Positions 35,765 to 46,400 of a stretch of DNA of 64,000 nt are shown here, in pieces. This DNA comes from Bettongia penicillata ogilbyi (taxonomy: Eukaryota; Chordata; Mammalia; Diprotodontia; Potoroidae): positions 1,553,454 through 1,617,453 of the forward strand of contig JAJHZJ010000575.1 of the NCBI GenBank assembly GCA_023548195.1, in the 5' to 3' direction. Under the pieces are notes generated by a model that ran no database searches, was not told where the DNA came from, and saw only the letters and a program-made list of their open reading frames with translations. The position numbers were made by a program, and so were the translations under genes. How positions within the stretch are numbered: the stretch's first letter is position 1; each line of letters begins with the position of its first letter.

Positions 35765-35995
35765 CATACTTTTATAAGTGTTTTATGGCTTACAAATTAC
35801 TTTGCTCACAATAGCCCTTGTGAGGCAAGCAGCGCAAGTATTATTATCGTCTTTTTCCAGAGAAGCAAAATAGGCTTGGAGGAATAGAGCCTTTGGCCCA
35901 AGTCCATGTAGATAGTCAGTGGCACTCCTGGAATTTAGGCCCCAGACTTCTGACTCCCAACCCAGTGCTTTTCCTCCCATATCATGTTGCTTTGT
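35765..35995 (-). repeat. MIR-type SINE
   Basis: The plus strand shows 'cttacaaattactttgctca', 'gcaaaataggcttggaggaa' and 'acttctgactcccaacccag', reversed MIR order. A 133-codon antisense frame (36,184-35,783) is incidental. Confidence 0.65.
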
Positions 35996-36639
35996 AGATA
36001 GACCACACTCCAAAACTGACATATTTGTCAAAGTAAAAAATGATAAATGCCTATGTAATCCAATTTCTACCCAAGCCTGGGGTATATTTGTGAAGGAAGA
36101 CCCTTTGATCTGTGTGTAAATGGAAGGGGAAATGACCAATAACTGGAGGAGAAAATGTTGAGCCATACCTCTGCATACTTGCATGAGGGAGAAAGGATGG
36201 CCTAGGAGATGGCTAGAGGACCTGGAGAGAGTCTGTTGAGAAGTGCAAGCTCAGACTTTGTGAATGGCAGGCAGAATATTTCTCCTGGGTCACAGATATG
36301 TAGGGAGCTGACCCCCAACATATGTCCTGATTCCCAGAGCATGTAATCCTAGAGATTATGAAGAGGAGACTTCCCAGCAGTGCAGACCATCATTGGGTGA
36401 GATGATCTTATCTTTATCCTCACCCTTATCCAAAGTTCTCTGACTCTGTCTTCATTGCTCTCTTTTAATTAGTTTAACTTCTCTAAGAAGTATAAAAAAT
36501 TAGGCCAAATTTTTGAGGTTTTTTCCTAAACCTGTAATTTGCTTGGTGTAGGGCTCTTTGTGAGGAAATTCCCCCTGTCAAAGCAAAGCATGACTTCCTA
36601 TTCACTTTATAATCTAAGTGTTCTAAGGTATTGAGAGAT
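35996..36639. other. No supported feature
   Basis: Unassigned sequence. Confidence 0.4.
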
Positions 36640-36733
36640 GGAAACTCTTGGTGGATAGCAGCTGTTTTACTTGTCTTTATATACTTAACACAGTCCCTGT
36701 ATACAGTAAGTGAATAATCAATGTTGATTCCTT
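36640..36733 (+). repeat. L2 LINE 3' terminus
   Basis: 'acttaacacagtccctgtat' and 'acagtaagtgaataatcaat' then 'gttgattc' resemble the last bases of L2. Confidence 0.45.
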
Positions 36734-36734
36734 T

Positions 36735-36822
36735 GCCCAGCGGCCCCAGACAATATGTGCCAGAAGTAGGATCTGACATTCAGGTCAGCATTTAATCTAC
36801 TAAGTCACCCTGCCACAGAATT
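36735..36822 (-). repeat. tRNA-derived SINE head fragment
   Basis: 'agaagtaggatctgacattc' and 'ctactaagtcaccctgcc', a reversed SINE head, short. Confidence 0.4.
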
Positions 36823-37503
36823 ACCCAATTTAGAAAAACATAAACAAAAACAATAACACAGGCCTATTTGGAAGAAGTATATTTATGTTACAACAAATAA
36901 ATGTCTGTAATGAACACAAATATAAGGAATCACAGGAAGTTCAAAGGCGAACCAGGAATGTGGGAAATTTCAAATAGTCACAAATATAAGAAGTTAGTCT
37001 TTCTGAAAATGCAGAAAAAATGAACACAGTTTAATCTCTATTGCTTTCTTTATCTCAGGACTTCCACCTTTCTCACACTCCATTTCTGCATCACCCAGTT
37101 TATAAACTTGAAAAGCCTCCTGCTACCTTGGAGCCAAGACCTGGTCCTCTTTACTGGTTTTCAGTGCCCACAGTTTTAAGTTCCATCAATCTATGTCCCC
37201 TTCTAGTTCACAAATCATGCATCCAATGGTCATTACAACCTTGGCTCCTCTATTTGCAAATGGGATGTTAAGACTGCAGGACAAAGTGCACACTCTTTGG
37301 GAAGGGAAATTTGCAAGTCTTCGTTCATCATCACCACTCAATACTGTTGCCCATTCCAAAGTCAAGGAAAGAAGACATGAGAAGAGAAGAGGATTCATGG
37401 TCCTTGCAGTAAGACCCTTTTCCCTAAATAGTTTAAACTAGAAGTCACTGCAGGAAGTTTCAGACAAGCCAGAGATCAACCCCCCTTCATTTCCAGTATC
37501 AAG
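36823..37503. other. No supported feature
   Basis: Unassigned sequence immediately upstream of the full-length L1. The 37,041-37,441 frames have no family resemblance. Confidence 0.4.
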
Positions 37504-37518
37504 AAGAGAGGGATCTCA
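37504..37518. repeat. Target-site duplication, left copy (full-length L1)
   Basis: aagagagggatctca matches aagagagggctctca at 47,440-47,454 with one difference. It abuts the L1 start and the A-rich L1 end. Confidence 0.7.
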
Positions 37519-38486
37519 GAGGAGCCAAGATGGTGGAGTGAAAGCAACAACTCACCTAAGCTCTCGGACAAACTCCTTCAGGTACCTCTGAAAGGAGAAT
37601 CTGACCAAATTTTGGAGGTGTGGAATCCAGTGGGAGACAGACTGTGATGGATTCGGAGCTCAGACTTGACTAGAAGGTCCCCGGGAAGGATCTGTTCCGC
37701 GGGGGGGGAGGGGGGGGGGAGCCCACAGCGCACGTGGCCAGTGGAGCAGAAGGGACCCAAGAAACCTGAGAGTGGCGGGAGGAACTGGTGGAGCAGCACT
37801 CAAGTCAGGAAACAAGCTGAACTGAGTCAGTGACAGCCCGCTGAGCCAGATATCAGCACAGCAGCTCCTGAGACCTTCAGCCTGAAGATCAAACTTTGGT
37901 AAGTCACCTACTTGAACTCCTGGAAGCCAGGATGGCAGAATGATCAGTAAATGCTCTCTCCTCCCCCGCTTGATGACCATGAAAGAACAATAAAATATTT
38001 CCCCAGAAAAATCCTGGATCAGTGGAAACAGCAAAGGGGTCAATAATAGTATCATAACACCCAAGGCTAGGAAAATAGCTAAGGGGGATTCCTCCTACTG
38101 TGGCTAAGGCAAACTGGAAGCACAGAGGACCCAGGGTGGAGAAAACTTACACTAGGACCCAGGCAAGCCTCAGCACCAGGAGAGGAGCCCCAGGAGGGGT
38201 GGGAACACGAATTAGCATGTAGGCATGCCTCAGCTCTCCAGGGGAATCAGAAAGACAATAAGGCAGCTGGGATCACCAGCACCTGAGCTTGCATTTCCTT
38301 CAGTTCAGCTGAGGAGATCTCCTGTGACCAGACCACTCCTTCCCCACACTTAACAAGCTAACCCCAGGGCTGATCAGGGAAACACAAAACAAAAACCTGC
38401 TTTCAACTTTTTCACACATCAGCTCAGCAAAAAGTTCTGTAGCTTCTGACTGAAAGAACCAGAAGTAACAGCACTCAATCAACATC
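37519..38486 (+). promoter_or_regulatory. L1 5' UTR with YY1-like start and G-rich run
   Basis: The L1 5' UTR normally holds an internal promoter. Here the first bases carry GCCAAGATGG, matching the YY1-type site at the start of human L1 (family knowledge). A run of 18 G broken by a single A at 37,701-37,719 could form a G-quadruplex. Activity is inferred only. Confidence 0.6.
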
Positions 38487-39661
38487 ATGAACAAGAAAAA
38501 GCAGAGGGGCGAAAGAGCCATAGAATCTTTCTGTGGGATAAGGACCAAAACACAAACACCATAGAGGTCAGAGCTGAGACTGTACTTCCATCTGAAACTT
38601 CAGAAGGGACTATGAACCATGAACACAAGCAGCTCTCCTGGAACAGCTGAAGAAGGAAATAGAAGATAAACTGGCCAATGATTTTAAAATTTTGATAAAG
38701 GAATTCACTGATGAGAACATCTCTTTGAAAAAGAAAATTGAACAAATGGAAAAGGAAAATAACTCCCTAAAAGGTCAAATGGAAAAGGAAACCCAAAACC
38801 TAACTGGGAAAATTGGTCGAATGGAAAAGGAAAATAACTCCCTAAAAGGTCAAATGGAAAAGGAAACCCAAAACCTAACTGGGAAAATTGGTTGAATGGA
38901 AAAGGAAGTACAAAAATTAACTCAAGAAAATAGCTCCTTAAAAGGAAAAATTGGGCAGATGGAAAAGGAGATGCAAAAATTAACGGAAGAAAACAATTTG
39001 ATAAAGATTAGAATTGGGCAAGTAGAAACTAACGACTCAATGAGACAGCAAGAATGTCAAAAAAAATCTAAAGAATGAAAAGACAGAAGAAAATGTAAAA
39101 TATATAATTGGAAAAACAACTGACCTGGAAAATAGATCCAGAAGAGAAAACTTAAGAATTATTGGCCTGCCAGAAACCCATGATGGATAAAAGAGCCTGG
39201 ATAATATCTTCCAGGAAATCATCAAGGAAAACTGCCCAGAAGTACTAGATTCAGAGGGCAAAATAGTCATTGAAAGAATCCACTGTTCCCCTCCTGAAAG
39301 GGATCCCAAACTCAAAACCCCAAGAAATATAGTTGCCAAATTCCAGAGCTATCAAGTGAAGGAGAAAATATTGCAAGCGACCAGAAAGAAACAATTTAAA
39401 TATCAAGGAGATACAGTCAGGATTACACAGGACCTTGCAGCTTCTACATTAAAAGATCGAAAGCATTGGAACCCAATATTCCATAAGGCAAAGGAGTTGG
39501 GACTACAACCAAGGATAAACTACCCAGCAAAGTTCAGCATAACATTTCAGGCAAGGAGAAAGTAAGTCAATAAAGTAAGGGATTTCCAGAGCTTCCTGAC
39601 CAAAACACCAGAACTTAATAGACAATTCGATCTTCAAATGCAGGTCTCAAAAGAATCATAA
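38487..39661 (+). pseudogene. L1 ORF1 pseudogene with internal tandem duplication
   Basis: ORF1p is the RNA-binding, trimeric coiled-coil chaperone of L1. It starts at ATG 38,487 (MNKKKQRGERAIESF), then frameshifts within ~26 codons. The coiled-coil region is rich in MEKE and NNSLKGQ heptads. The 75-bp unit 38,746-38,820 is repeated in tandem at 38,821-38,895, and the only visible difference is CGA to TGA at the end of the second copy, which makes a stop. Diverged relatives of the unit continue to about 39,020. The RRM-like part ('LRIIGLPETHD' near 39,150) and the C-terminal domain (open frame 39,356-39,565, ending near PRINYPAKFSIT) follow in broken frames. Confidence 0.88.
38746..38895 (+). 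repeat. Two tandem 75-bp copies in L1 ORF1 coiled coil
   Basis: 38,746-38,820 and 38,821-38,895 are identical except cga versus tga in the last codon. Each unit encodes 25 residues, three heptads plus four, and would insert a stutter in the coiled coil. Confidence 0.95.
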
Positions 39662-40232
39662 AAGGGTAAACAAGGGGGGAAAAATAAACAACTTGTTACT
39701 CAATTAGGGCAAACTGTTTACCTCCCTATAAGGGAAGATGATACCTGTTAATCTTGAGAATTGTGCAGGTATTATGAAATATAAAAGGGATATACATAGA
39801 GGGAACGGATGTAAAGTAAATGATATCATGATAAAAAATATGATTTAAGTATGAGAAGGGATTGTAATAGGAGGTGTGAAAAGGAGGAAGCAGAAAATGG
39901 CAAATTACATCACAAGAAGAAGTACAAAATCATAGTAGAGGGAAAGAGGGGAGGGAGATGAACATGGTGTGAGCGGTACTCTCACTCTCAGATTTGTTTA
40001 AAGGACGGAACAATAAACTTAAGTAGATAATCCTAACTAGCTCTATAGGCAGTAGGAGAGGAAGGGGGAAGAAAGGGGAGGGAGGCTAAAAGGGAGGGAA
40101 GAAGCAATAAGAGTAAAGGGGAGTAAAAGGGAGGGGGGCTAAAAGAAGGAGGGGAAGGTGGCAGGAGGAGGTGGTGAAAAGTGAATACTATTGAGGAGGA
40201 GAAGGGAGACAAGAGAGCTAAAAGCACAAATG

Positions 40233-40503
40233 ATGGGAAAGAGGATGGAGGAAAATATACAGATTGTAATCATAACTGTGAATGTGAATGGAATGAATTC
40301 TCCCATAAAACGGAGACGGATAGCAGAATGGATTAAAAGCCATAATCCAACAATATGCTGCTTACAAGAAACACATTTGAAACGGGGGGATACACATAGG
40401 ATAAAGGTCAAAGGTTGGAGCCAAATGGATTGTGCTTCAGCTGATGGAAGAAAGGCAGGAGTAGCAATCCTAATCTCAGACAAAGCAAAAGCAGAAATAG
40501 ATC
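40233..40503 (+). pseudogene. L1 ORF2 part 1: N-terminal endonuclease
   Basis: First ~90 codons of ORF2p, the L1 endonuclease/reverse transcriptase. The apurinic-endonuclease fold start is clear: ITVNVNGMNSPIKR (metal-site Asn), then CCLQETHL (catalytic Glu) and GRKAGVAILIS. The frame is open up to the HAL1 insertion point after 40,503 and resumes at 43,497 in the same protein context. An upstream non-ATG extension from 40,191 is open, but ATG at 40,233 or 40,230 fits the L1 family better. Non-functional because ORF2 is split and later mutated. Confidence 0.92.
40487..40503. repeat. Target-site duplication, left copy (nested HAL1)
   Basis: aaaagcagaaatagatc occurs exactly again at 43,480-43,496. 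The two copies bracket the inserted element inside L1 ORF2. The first As of the right copy merge with the insert's A-tail. Confidence 0.95.
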
Positions 40504-41341
40504 GGGGGCAGAGCCAAGATGGCGGAGTAGAAGGACGCACATTTACGAGGTCCGAGCCCACAACCCATGGAATTGAGGTAAAAGGAGATCCCCATAAATT
40601 CTGAATCTCTGCAGGGGGTGCATAAACATAGGGGAAGAGATTTCCGTTCCACTGAGCCCTGGAGAGCCGTCCCCGGGGTCCATCGCACGCCGGAAAGCGG
40701 ACCCCACCCCCACCCCTGGCCGCGGCCCCAGAGAAGCTGACCCGAGCAGACTTCAGAGAGGGAAGCTCCGGAGGGAAGCTCCGGCAGCCGGGAAAGTCCC
40801 TCCGCCCACAGAAGCTACAGGTCAGTAAGAAAGAAGGCTGTGATAGGGGAGGGGAGCGGAGCGTCTCCATGAATCGGGCCCCCTCGGGAGGAAGCGGCGG
40901 CGGCAGAGACGGGGGCAGGAAGCGGCAGAGGCAGAGGCGTGGGCGGGCGGCTGAGGCGGCAACCGCCCGGGACTCAGGAATCCCCCAGCAGCAGGTAGGA
41001 TTTTCAATACTGAAGGTCTTTCCAACCTGAGGGAGCCGAGCAGGGGAGACGGCCCTGCCCCCACCCTGCTCTACTGCTGAACGCCTCTGAATAAAACCCC
41101 CAAGGGAGCTGAGCACAGCAGGTGGGGCCCCCCACCCCACCCCCACCCGCTCAGTTCCTGAAAGTCTCTGCAGAAAGCCCCTGAGGGCTCAAGATTAGGA
41201 GGCGGCCCTGCCCCCACCCCTGCGCCAGAACTAAAGCTTGCCGCGGGAAAGCTCATTTGAATCTCAGAGGCCAAGCACTAGCTGGGTGGATCCAGGCGGG
41301 GGTGGAAAGGAATCTCAGAAGTCAAGTAACTGGCTGGGAAA
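40504..41341 (+). promoter_or_regulatory. HAL1 5' UTR: CpG-rich internal promoter candidate
   Basis: The most GC-rich stretch of the window (roughly 40,640-41,290), with many CpGs. It begins with a YY1-like AAGATGGCGG site. Short direct repeats occur ('gagggaagctccg' twice near 40,757-40,785, and two related 'ggccctgccccc' blocks near 41,050 and 41,204). Long antisense open frames here reflect the GC richness. Confidence 0.6.
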
Positions 41342-42448
41342 ATGCCTAGAAAGGGGAAGAAAAATAAGACTTTAGAGAGCTTTTTCCAACAAATGCAAAT
41401 GATCCCAACCTTTGGATCTGATGGGGAGGACGAGAACGTATTTTTCCCATCAGGGAAAGATGTGGAGGGCGGGGTCTCAGTACCACAGACACCCCAGGGG
41501 AGTGTTGGGTGGGCTCAGGCCTTGAAAGAGCTTAAAAAGGATTTTGAAAAGCAAGTTAGACAGGTGGAGGAAAGACTGGGAAGAGAAATGACAAAGATGC
41601 AAGAAGAGTATGAAAAAAAGGTCAATATCTTGGTAAAGGAGACCCAAAAAAATGCTGAGGAAATTAACACCTTGAAAAATAGGCTCACTCAATTGGCAAA
41701 AGAGGTTCAAAAAGCCAATGAGGAGAAGAATGTATTCAAAATCAGAATGAGCCAAATGGAAAAAGAGGTTCAAAAGCTCACTGAATTTAATAGTTCTCTC
41801 AAAATTAGAATGGAACAGATGGAGTCTAATGACTTTATGAGAAACCAAGAAATCACCAAACAAAACCAAAAGAACGATAAAATGGAAGAGAATGTGAAAT
41901 ATCTCATGGGAAAAACAACTGACCTGGAAAATAGATCAAGGAGAGACAACTTAAAAATTATGGGACTACCTGAAAGCCATGATCAAAAAAAGAGCCTAGA
42001 CATCGTCTTGCATGAAATTATCAAGGAAAACTGCCCTGACATTCTAGGACCAGAGGGCAAAATAGGTATTGAAAGAATCCATCGATCACCACCTGAAAGA
42101 GATCCAAAAAGAGAAACTCCTAGGAACATTGTGGCCAAATTCCAGAACTCCCAGCTCAAGGAAAAAATCTTGCAAGCAGCTAGAAAGAAACAATTCCAGT
42201 ACTGTGGAAATACAATCAGGATAACCCAAGATCTAGCAGCTTCTACATTAAGGGATCGAAGGGCGTGGAATAGGATATTCCAGAAGGCAAAGGAACTAGG
42301 ACTGAAACCAAGAATCACCTACCCAGCTAAACTGAGTATAATACTTCAAGGGAAAATATGGTCTTTCAATGAAACAGAGGACTTTCAATCATTCTTAATG
42401 AAAAGACCAGAGCTGAAAAGAAAATTTGACTTTCAAACACAAGAATGA
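41342..42448 (+). CDS. Intact L1/HAL1 ORF1 protein (368 aa)
   Basis: Complete open frame encoding an L1 ORF1p-family protein, a nucleic-acid chaperone that trimerises and coats element RNA in cytoplasmic particles. The start ATGCCTAGAAAG has A at -3, and the N-terminus is basic (MPRKGKKNK). Residues 1-55 are acidic/disordered. About 56-195 is a long coiled coil with heptads such as MEKEVQKLTE. About 198-260 is RRM-like, with the RNP2-type NLKIMGLPE at 203-211 and GIERIHR at 242-248. About 260-345 is the C-terminal domain (NIVAKFQNSQLKEK, ASTLRDRRAWNRIF, PRITYPAKLS). The length is close to mammalian ORF1p. It has no downstream ORF2, being in a HAL1 element nested in an L1. It could be expressed from the CpG-rich 5' UTR if not silenced. 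Whether it has any function is unknown. Confidence 0.93.
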   Translation: MPRKGKKNKTLESFFQQMQMIPTFGSDGEDENVFFPSGKDVEGGVSVPQTPQGSVGWAQALKELKKDFEKQVRQVEERLGREMTKMQEEYEKKVNILVKETQKNAEEINTLKNRLTQLAKEVQKANEEKNVFKIRMSQMEKEVQKLTEFNSSLKIRMEQMESNDFMRNQEITKQNQKNDKMEENVKYLMGKTTDLENRSRRDNLKIMGLPESHDQKKSLDIVLHEIIKENCPDILGPEGKIGIERIHRSPPERDPKRETPRNIVAKFQNSQLKEKILQAARKKQFQYCGNTIRITQDLAASTLRDRRAWNRIFQKAKELGLKPRITYPAKLSIILQGKIWSFNETEDFQSFLMKRPELKRKFDFQTQE

Positions 42449-43479
42449 GAGGAAGCATGCAAAAGTAAACAGCAAGGAGAAGTACTAAGGGACTTACCAG
42501 AAATGAACTGTTTGCATTCATACAGGGAAGGACAATATTTTTAACTCTTAAAACTTTTCAGTATCTGGGTGGTTGGTGGGACCACACATACACATGTACA
42601 CGCATGTACACACATACACACATGCATTCACATGCAGAGACAGAGAGGACAGATTGAACTGAATAGGATGGGACCATACCAGAAAAGAAATTAAGGTAAA
42701 TGGTGAGAGAGAAATGTAGTGAGAGGAAAGAGGGGGAAATGGAAGGGGGTAACTATATGTCATTTAAGAGGCAAGTAGGAGATGTTTTTAGTGGAGGGAA
42801 AAAGAGGAGAGCTGAGGAAAAAAAAAACAAAAAAAAAACCAATCAAACAAAAGTTTACCCTCATCACATTTGACTAAACGAAGGAGTGAAATGCATACTC
42901 ATGTTGGTATGAAAACCTATCTTACAGTATAAGAAAGCGGGGGAGAAGGAGATATTGGGGGGGGGATGATGGAAGGGAGGGCAAAGGGAGGAGGGAGTAA
43001 TTGAAAGTCAACACTTGGGGAGGGACAGGATCAAAGGACAGAAGAGAAACAATGAGGGGCAGGTTAGGAGGGATGGCAATTCAGTTAGTCTTACACAACA
43101 CGACTATCAGGAAGGTCATTTGCAAAGCTACACAGATATGGCCTATAATGAATTGCCTGCCGTACCCAAGGGAATAGGTGGGGAGGGAGGGATGGGGAGA
43201 ATTTGGAACTCAAAGTTTTAGGAACAATTGTTTAGTATTGTTGTTGCAACTAGGAAAGAAGACATACAGTTAATGAGGAATAGAAAGTCATCTGGCCCTA
43301 CAGGAGAAAAGAGAAGATAGAGACAAGGGAAGGGAGGGATGACAGAAGAGAGGACAGATTGGAGATAGGGAAAATTAGATTGCTTGGGGTATTGGGGTGG
43401 GGGGAGGGGATAAAAGGGGAGAAAATTTGGAACCCAAAAATTTGTGAAAATGAATGTAAAAAGCTAAATAAATAAAAAA
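42449..43479 (+). other. HAL1 3' region with G-rich tract and A-tail
   Basis: Purine-rich non-coding 3' region shared in order with the copies at 30,206-31,198 and (reversed) 53,572-54,590. It contains a CA-rich patch (42,582-42,625), A-runs near 42,819-42,840 and a G-rich tract. A 68-codon frame (43,015-43,221, no ATG at its start) aligns with frames in the other two copies; see findings. Confidence 0.8.
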
Positions 43480-43496
43480 AAAAGCAGAAATAGATC
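43480..43496. repeat. Target-site duplication, right copy (nested HAL1)
   Basis: Exact copy of 40,487-40,503. The L1 ORF2 text resumes directly after it. Confidence 0.95.
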
Positions 43497-46400
43497 TAGT
43501 CAAAAGGGATAAGGATGGAAACTATATACTGCTAAAAGGCACCATAGACAATGAAGCAATATCATTACTAAACATGTATGCTCCAAGTGGTATAGCATCC
43601 AGATTCTTAGAGGAGAGGTTGGGGGAACTGAAGGAAGAAATTGACAGCAAAACTATACTAGTGGGGGACCTCAACCTCCCTCTTTCTGAACTTGATAAAT
43701 CTAACCTCAAAATAAACAAGAGAGAAAGAGGTTAAGGAGGTAAATAAAACTCTAGATAAGGTAGATATGATAGATCTTTGGAGAAAATTGAATGGGAATA
43801 GAAAGGAATATACCTTTTTCTCAGCAGTACATGGAACATTTACAAAAATTGACCATATACTAGGACATAAAAATCTCACAATCCAGTGCAGAAAGGCAGA
43901 GATAATCAATGCATTCTTTTCAGATCATAATGCAATAAAAATTACGTGTAATAAAAAGCCATGGAAAGATAAAGCAAAAATCAACTGGAAACTAAATAAT
44001 CTAATCCTAAAGAAGGAATGAGTTAAAGAAGAAATCATAGAAACAATCAACAACGTCATTCAAGAGAATGACAATAATGAGACAACCTACCAAATCTTAT
44101 GGGATACTGTAAAAGCAGTTCTGAGGGGAAGTTTTATATCTTTGAATGCCTACATAAATAAAATAGAGAAAGAGGAGATCAATGACTTGGGTATGCAGCT
44201 GAAAAAGCTAGAAAAAGAACAAATTGAAAATCCCCAAGAAAATACCAAATTAGAAACACTGAAAACCAAAGGAGAGATTAATAAAATTGAAATTAAGAAA
44301 ACTATTGAATTAATAAATAAACCCAATAGTTGGTTTTATGAAAAAACTAATAAAATTGATAAACTTTTCATCAACTTGATTAAAAAAAGAAGAAAATCAA
44401 ATTACTAATATTAAAAATGAGAGGTGTTAACTCACCTCCAACGAGGAGGAAATTAAAACAATAATTAGAAATTACCTTGCCCAACTTTATGCCCACAAAT
44501 TCGATAATCTAAATGAGATGGATGAATATTTCAAAAAATAAAAATTGCCCAGATTAACAGAAGAGGAAGTTGAATACTTAAACAACCCCATCTCAGAAAA
44601 AGAAATTGAACAATCCATCAATGAACTCCCTAGGAAAAAATCTCCAGGACCAGATGGATTCACAAGTGAATTCTATCAAACCTTTAAAGAACAGTTAATT
44701 CCAATACTATATAGACTATTTTTGAAAATTGAGGAAGGAGTCCTCCCAAATACTTTCTGTAATACAAATATGGTTTTGATACCAAAATCAGGAAGAGACA
44801 AAACAGAGAAAGAAAATTATAGACCAATTTCTCTAATGAATATAGATGCAAACATTTTAAGCAAGATTTTAGCAAAATGAATACAACATCTTATCACGAA
44901 AATGATACATTATGATCAGGTAGGTTTCATACCAGGAATGCAGGGCTGGTTCAACATTAGAAAAACCTAGCATTATTGATCTAACTAACTAATAAAAACT
45001 AACAAAAACCACATGATCATCTCAATAGATGCAGAAAAAGCTTTTGACAAAATACAACGTCCATTCCTATTAAAAACATTGGAGAGCATAGGAACAAATG
45101 GAACTTTCCATAAAACAATAAGCAGTATCTACTTAAAACCTTCTGCAAACATTATATGCAATGGTGATAAGCTGGATGCATTTCCAACAAGATCAGGGGT
45201 GAAACAAAGATGTCCATTATCACCACTATTATTCAATATTGTACTAGAAATGTTACCTGTAGCAATTAGACAAGATAAAGAAACTGAAGGAATAAAAATA
45301 GCCAAAGAAGAAACTAAATTATCACTGTTTGCAGATGATATGATGTTATACTTAGAGAATCCTAGAGATTCAAGTAAAAAACTACTTGAAATAATAAACA
45401 ACTTTGGCAAAGTTGCAAGTTACAAAATAAACCCACACAAATCTTCTGCATTCCTATATATTAGCAACAAAGTCCAACAACAAGAGATAGAAAGAGAAAT
45501 CCCATTTAAAACTAGGGTAGACACTATAAAATACTTAGGAGTTTACCTACCAAAACAAACCCAGGGATTATATGAACACAATTACAAAACACTTTTTGCA
45601 AAAATAAAGTCAGATTTAAGTAAGTGGAAAAACATTAGTTGTTCATGGGTAGGCCAAGCTAATATAATAAAAATGACAATTCTACCTAAATTAATTTACT
45701 TATTTAGTGCCATATCAATTAAACTATCAGATAGTTATTTTCTAGAGCTGGATAAAATAATATCAAAATTGATTTGGAAGAACAAAAGGTCCAGAATATC
45801 AAAGGGACTAATGAAAGGAAATGCCTGGGAAGGTGGCCTAGCGCTACCAGACCTCAAATTGTATTATAAAGCAGCAATTATCAAAAACACTTGGTATTGG
45901 CTAAGAAACAGAGGGGTAGACAAATGGAATAGACTTGGCACTCAAGACACAGTAGACAAGGAATATAGCAACCTCCTGTTTGATTAAACCCAAAGACCCC
46001 AGCTTCTGGGATAAGAACTCACTGTTCGACAAAAATTGCTGGGAAAACTGGGTAACAGTGTGACGGAAATTAGGTATAGACCCATGCCTGACACTGTACA
46101 CAAGAATAAAATCCAAATGGGTACATGATTTAGGTATAAAGACTGATACCACGAATAAACTGGAGGAGCAAGGAATAGTGTATTTATCAGATTTATGGAG
46201 AAGGGAAGAATTTTTTACTAAAGAAGCGATAAAAAAAATTATGAAATGCAAGATGGATAATTTTGATTACATTAAACTGAAAAGTTTTTGCACAACCAAA
46301 CTCAATGCAACCAAAATTCAGAGGGATGTAGTAAATTTGGAAAAAAAATTATGGCTAAGCTGAGGGATAAAGGCCTCATTTCTAGAATAAATAGAGAACT

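Larger units (their letters stand above)
40504..43479 (+). mobile_element. Complete HAL1-type (half-L1) retrotransposon nested in L1 ORF2
   Basis: Full-length ORF1-only L1 derivative of 2,976 bases. It starts GGGGGCAGAGCCAAGATGGC. An 838-base GC- and CpG-rich 5' UTR leads to an intact 368-codon ORF1 (41,342-42,448), then a ~1-kb purine-rich 3' region with a G-rich tract (43,385-43,420) and an 'aaataaataaaa' tail. It has no endonuclease or reverse transcriptase. Perfect 17-bp target-site duplications flank it. HAL1 elements are known from several mammals including opossum (established knowledge). They are thought to use L1 ORF2p in trans. The intact ORF, perfect duplication and retained CpGs suggest a relatively young insertion. 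Confidence 0.93.

Noticed and set aside
40139..41146. 335-codon antisense open frame across the HAL1 5' UTR, reminiscent of primate L1 ORF0
   Set aside because: It begins at GTG, not ATG, crosses the HAL1/L1 insertion boundary into low-complexity spacer, and is open because the 5' UTR is GC-rich. No sequence resemblance to ORF0 can be claimed.
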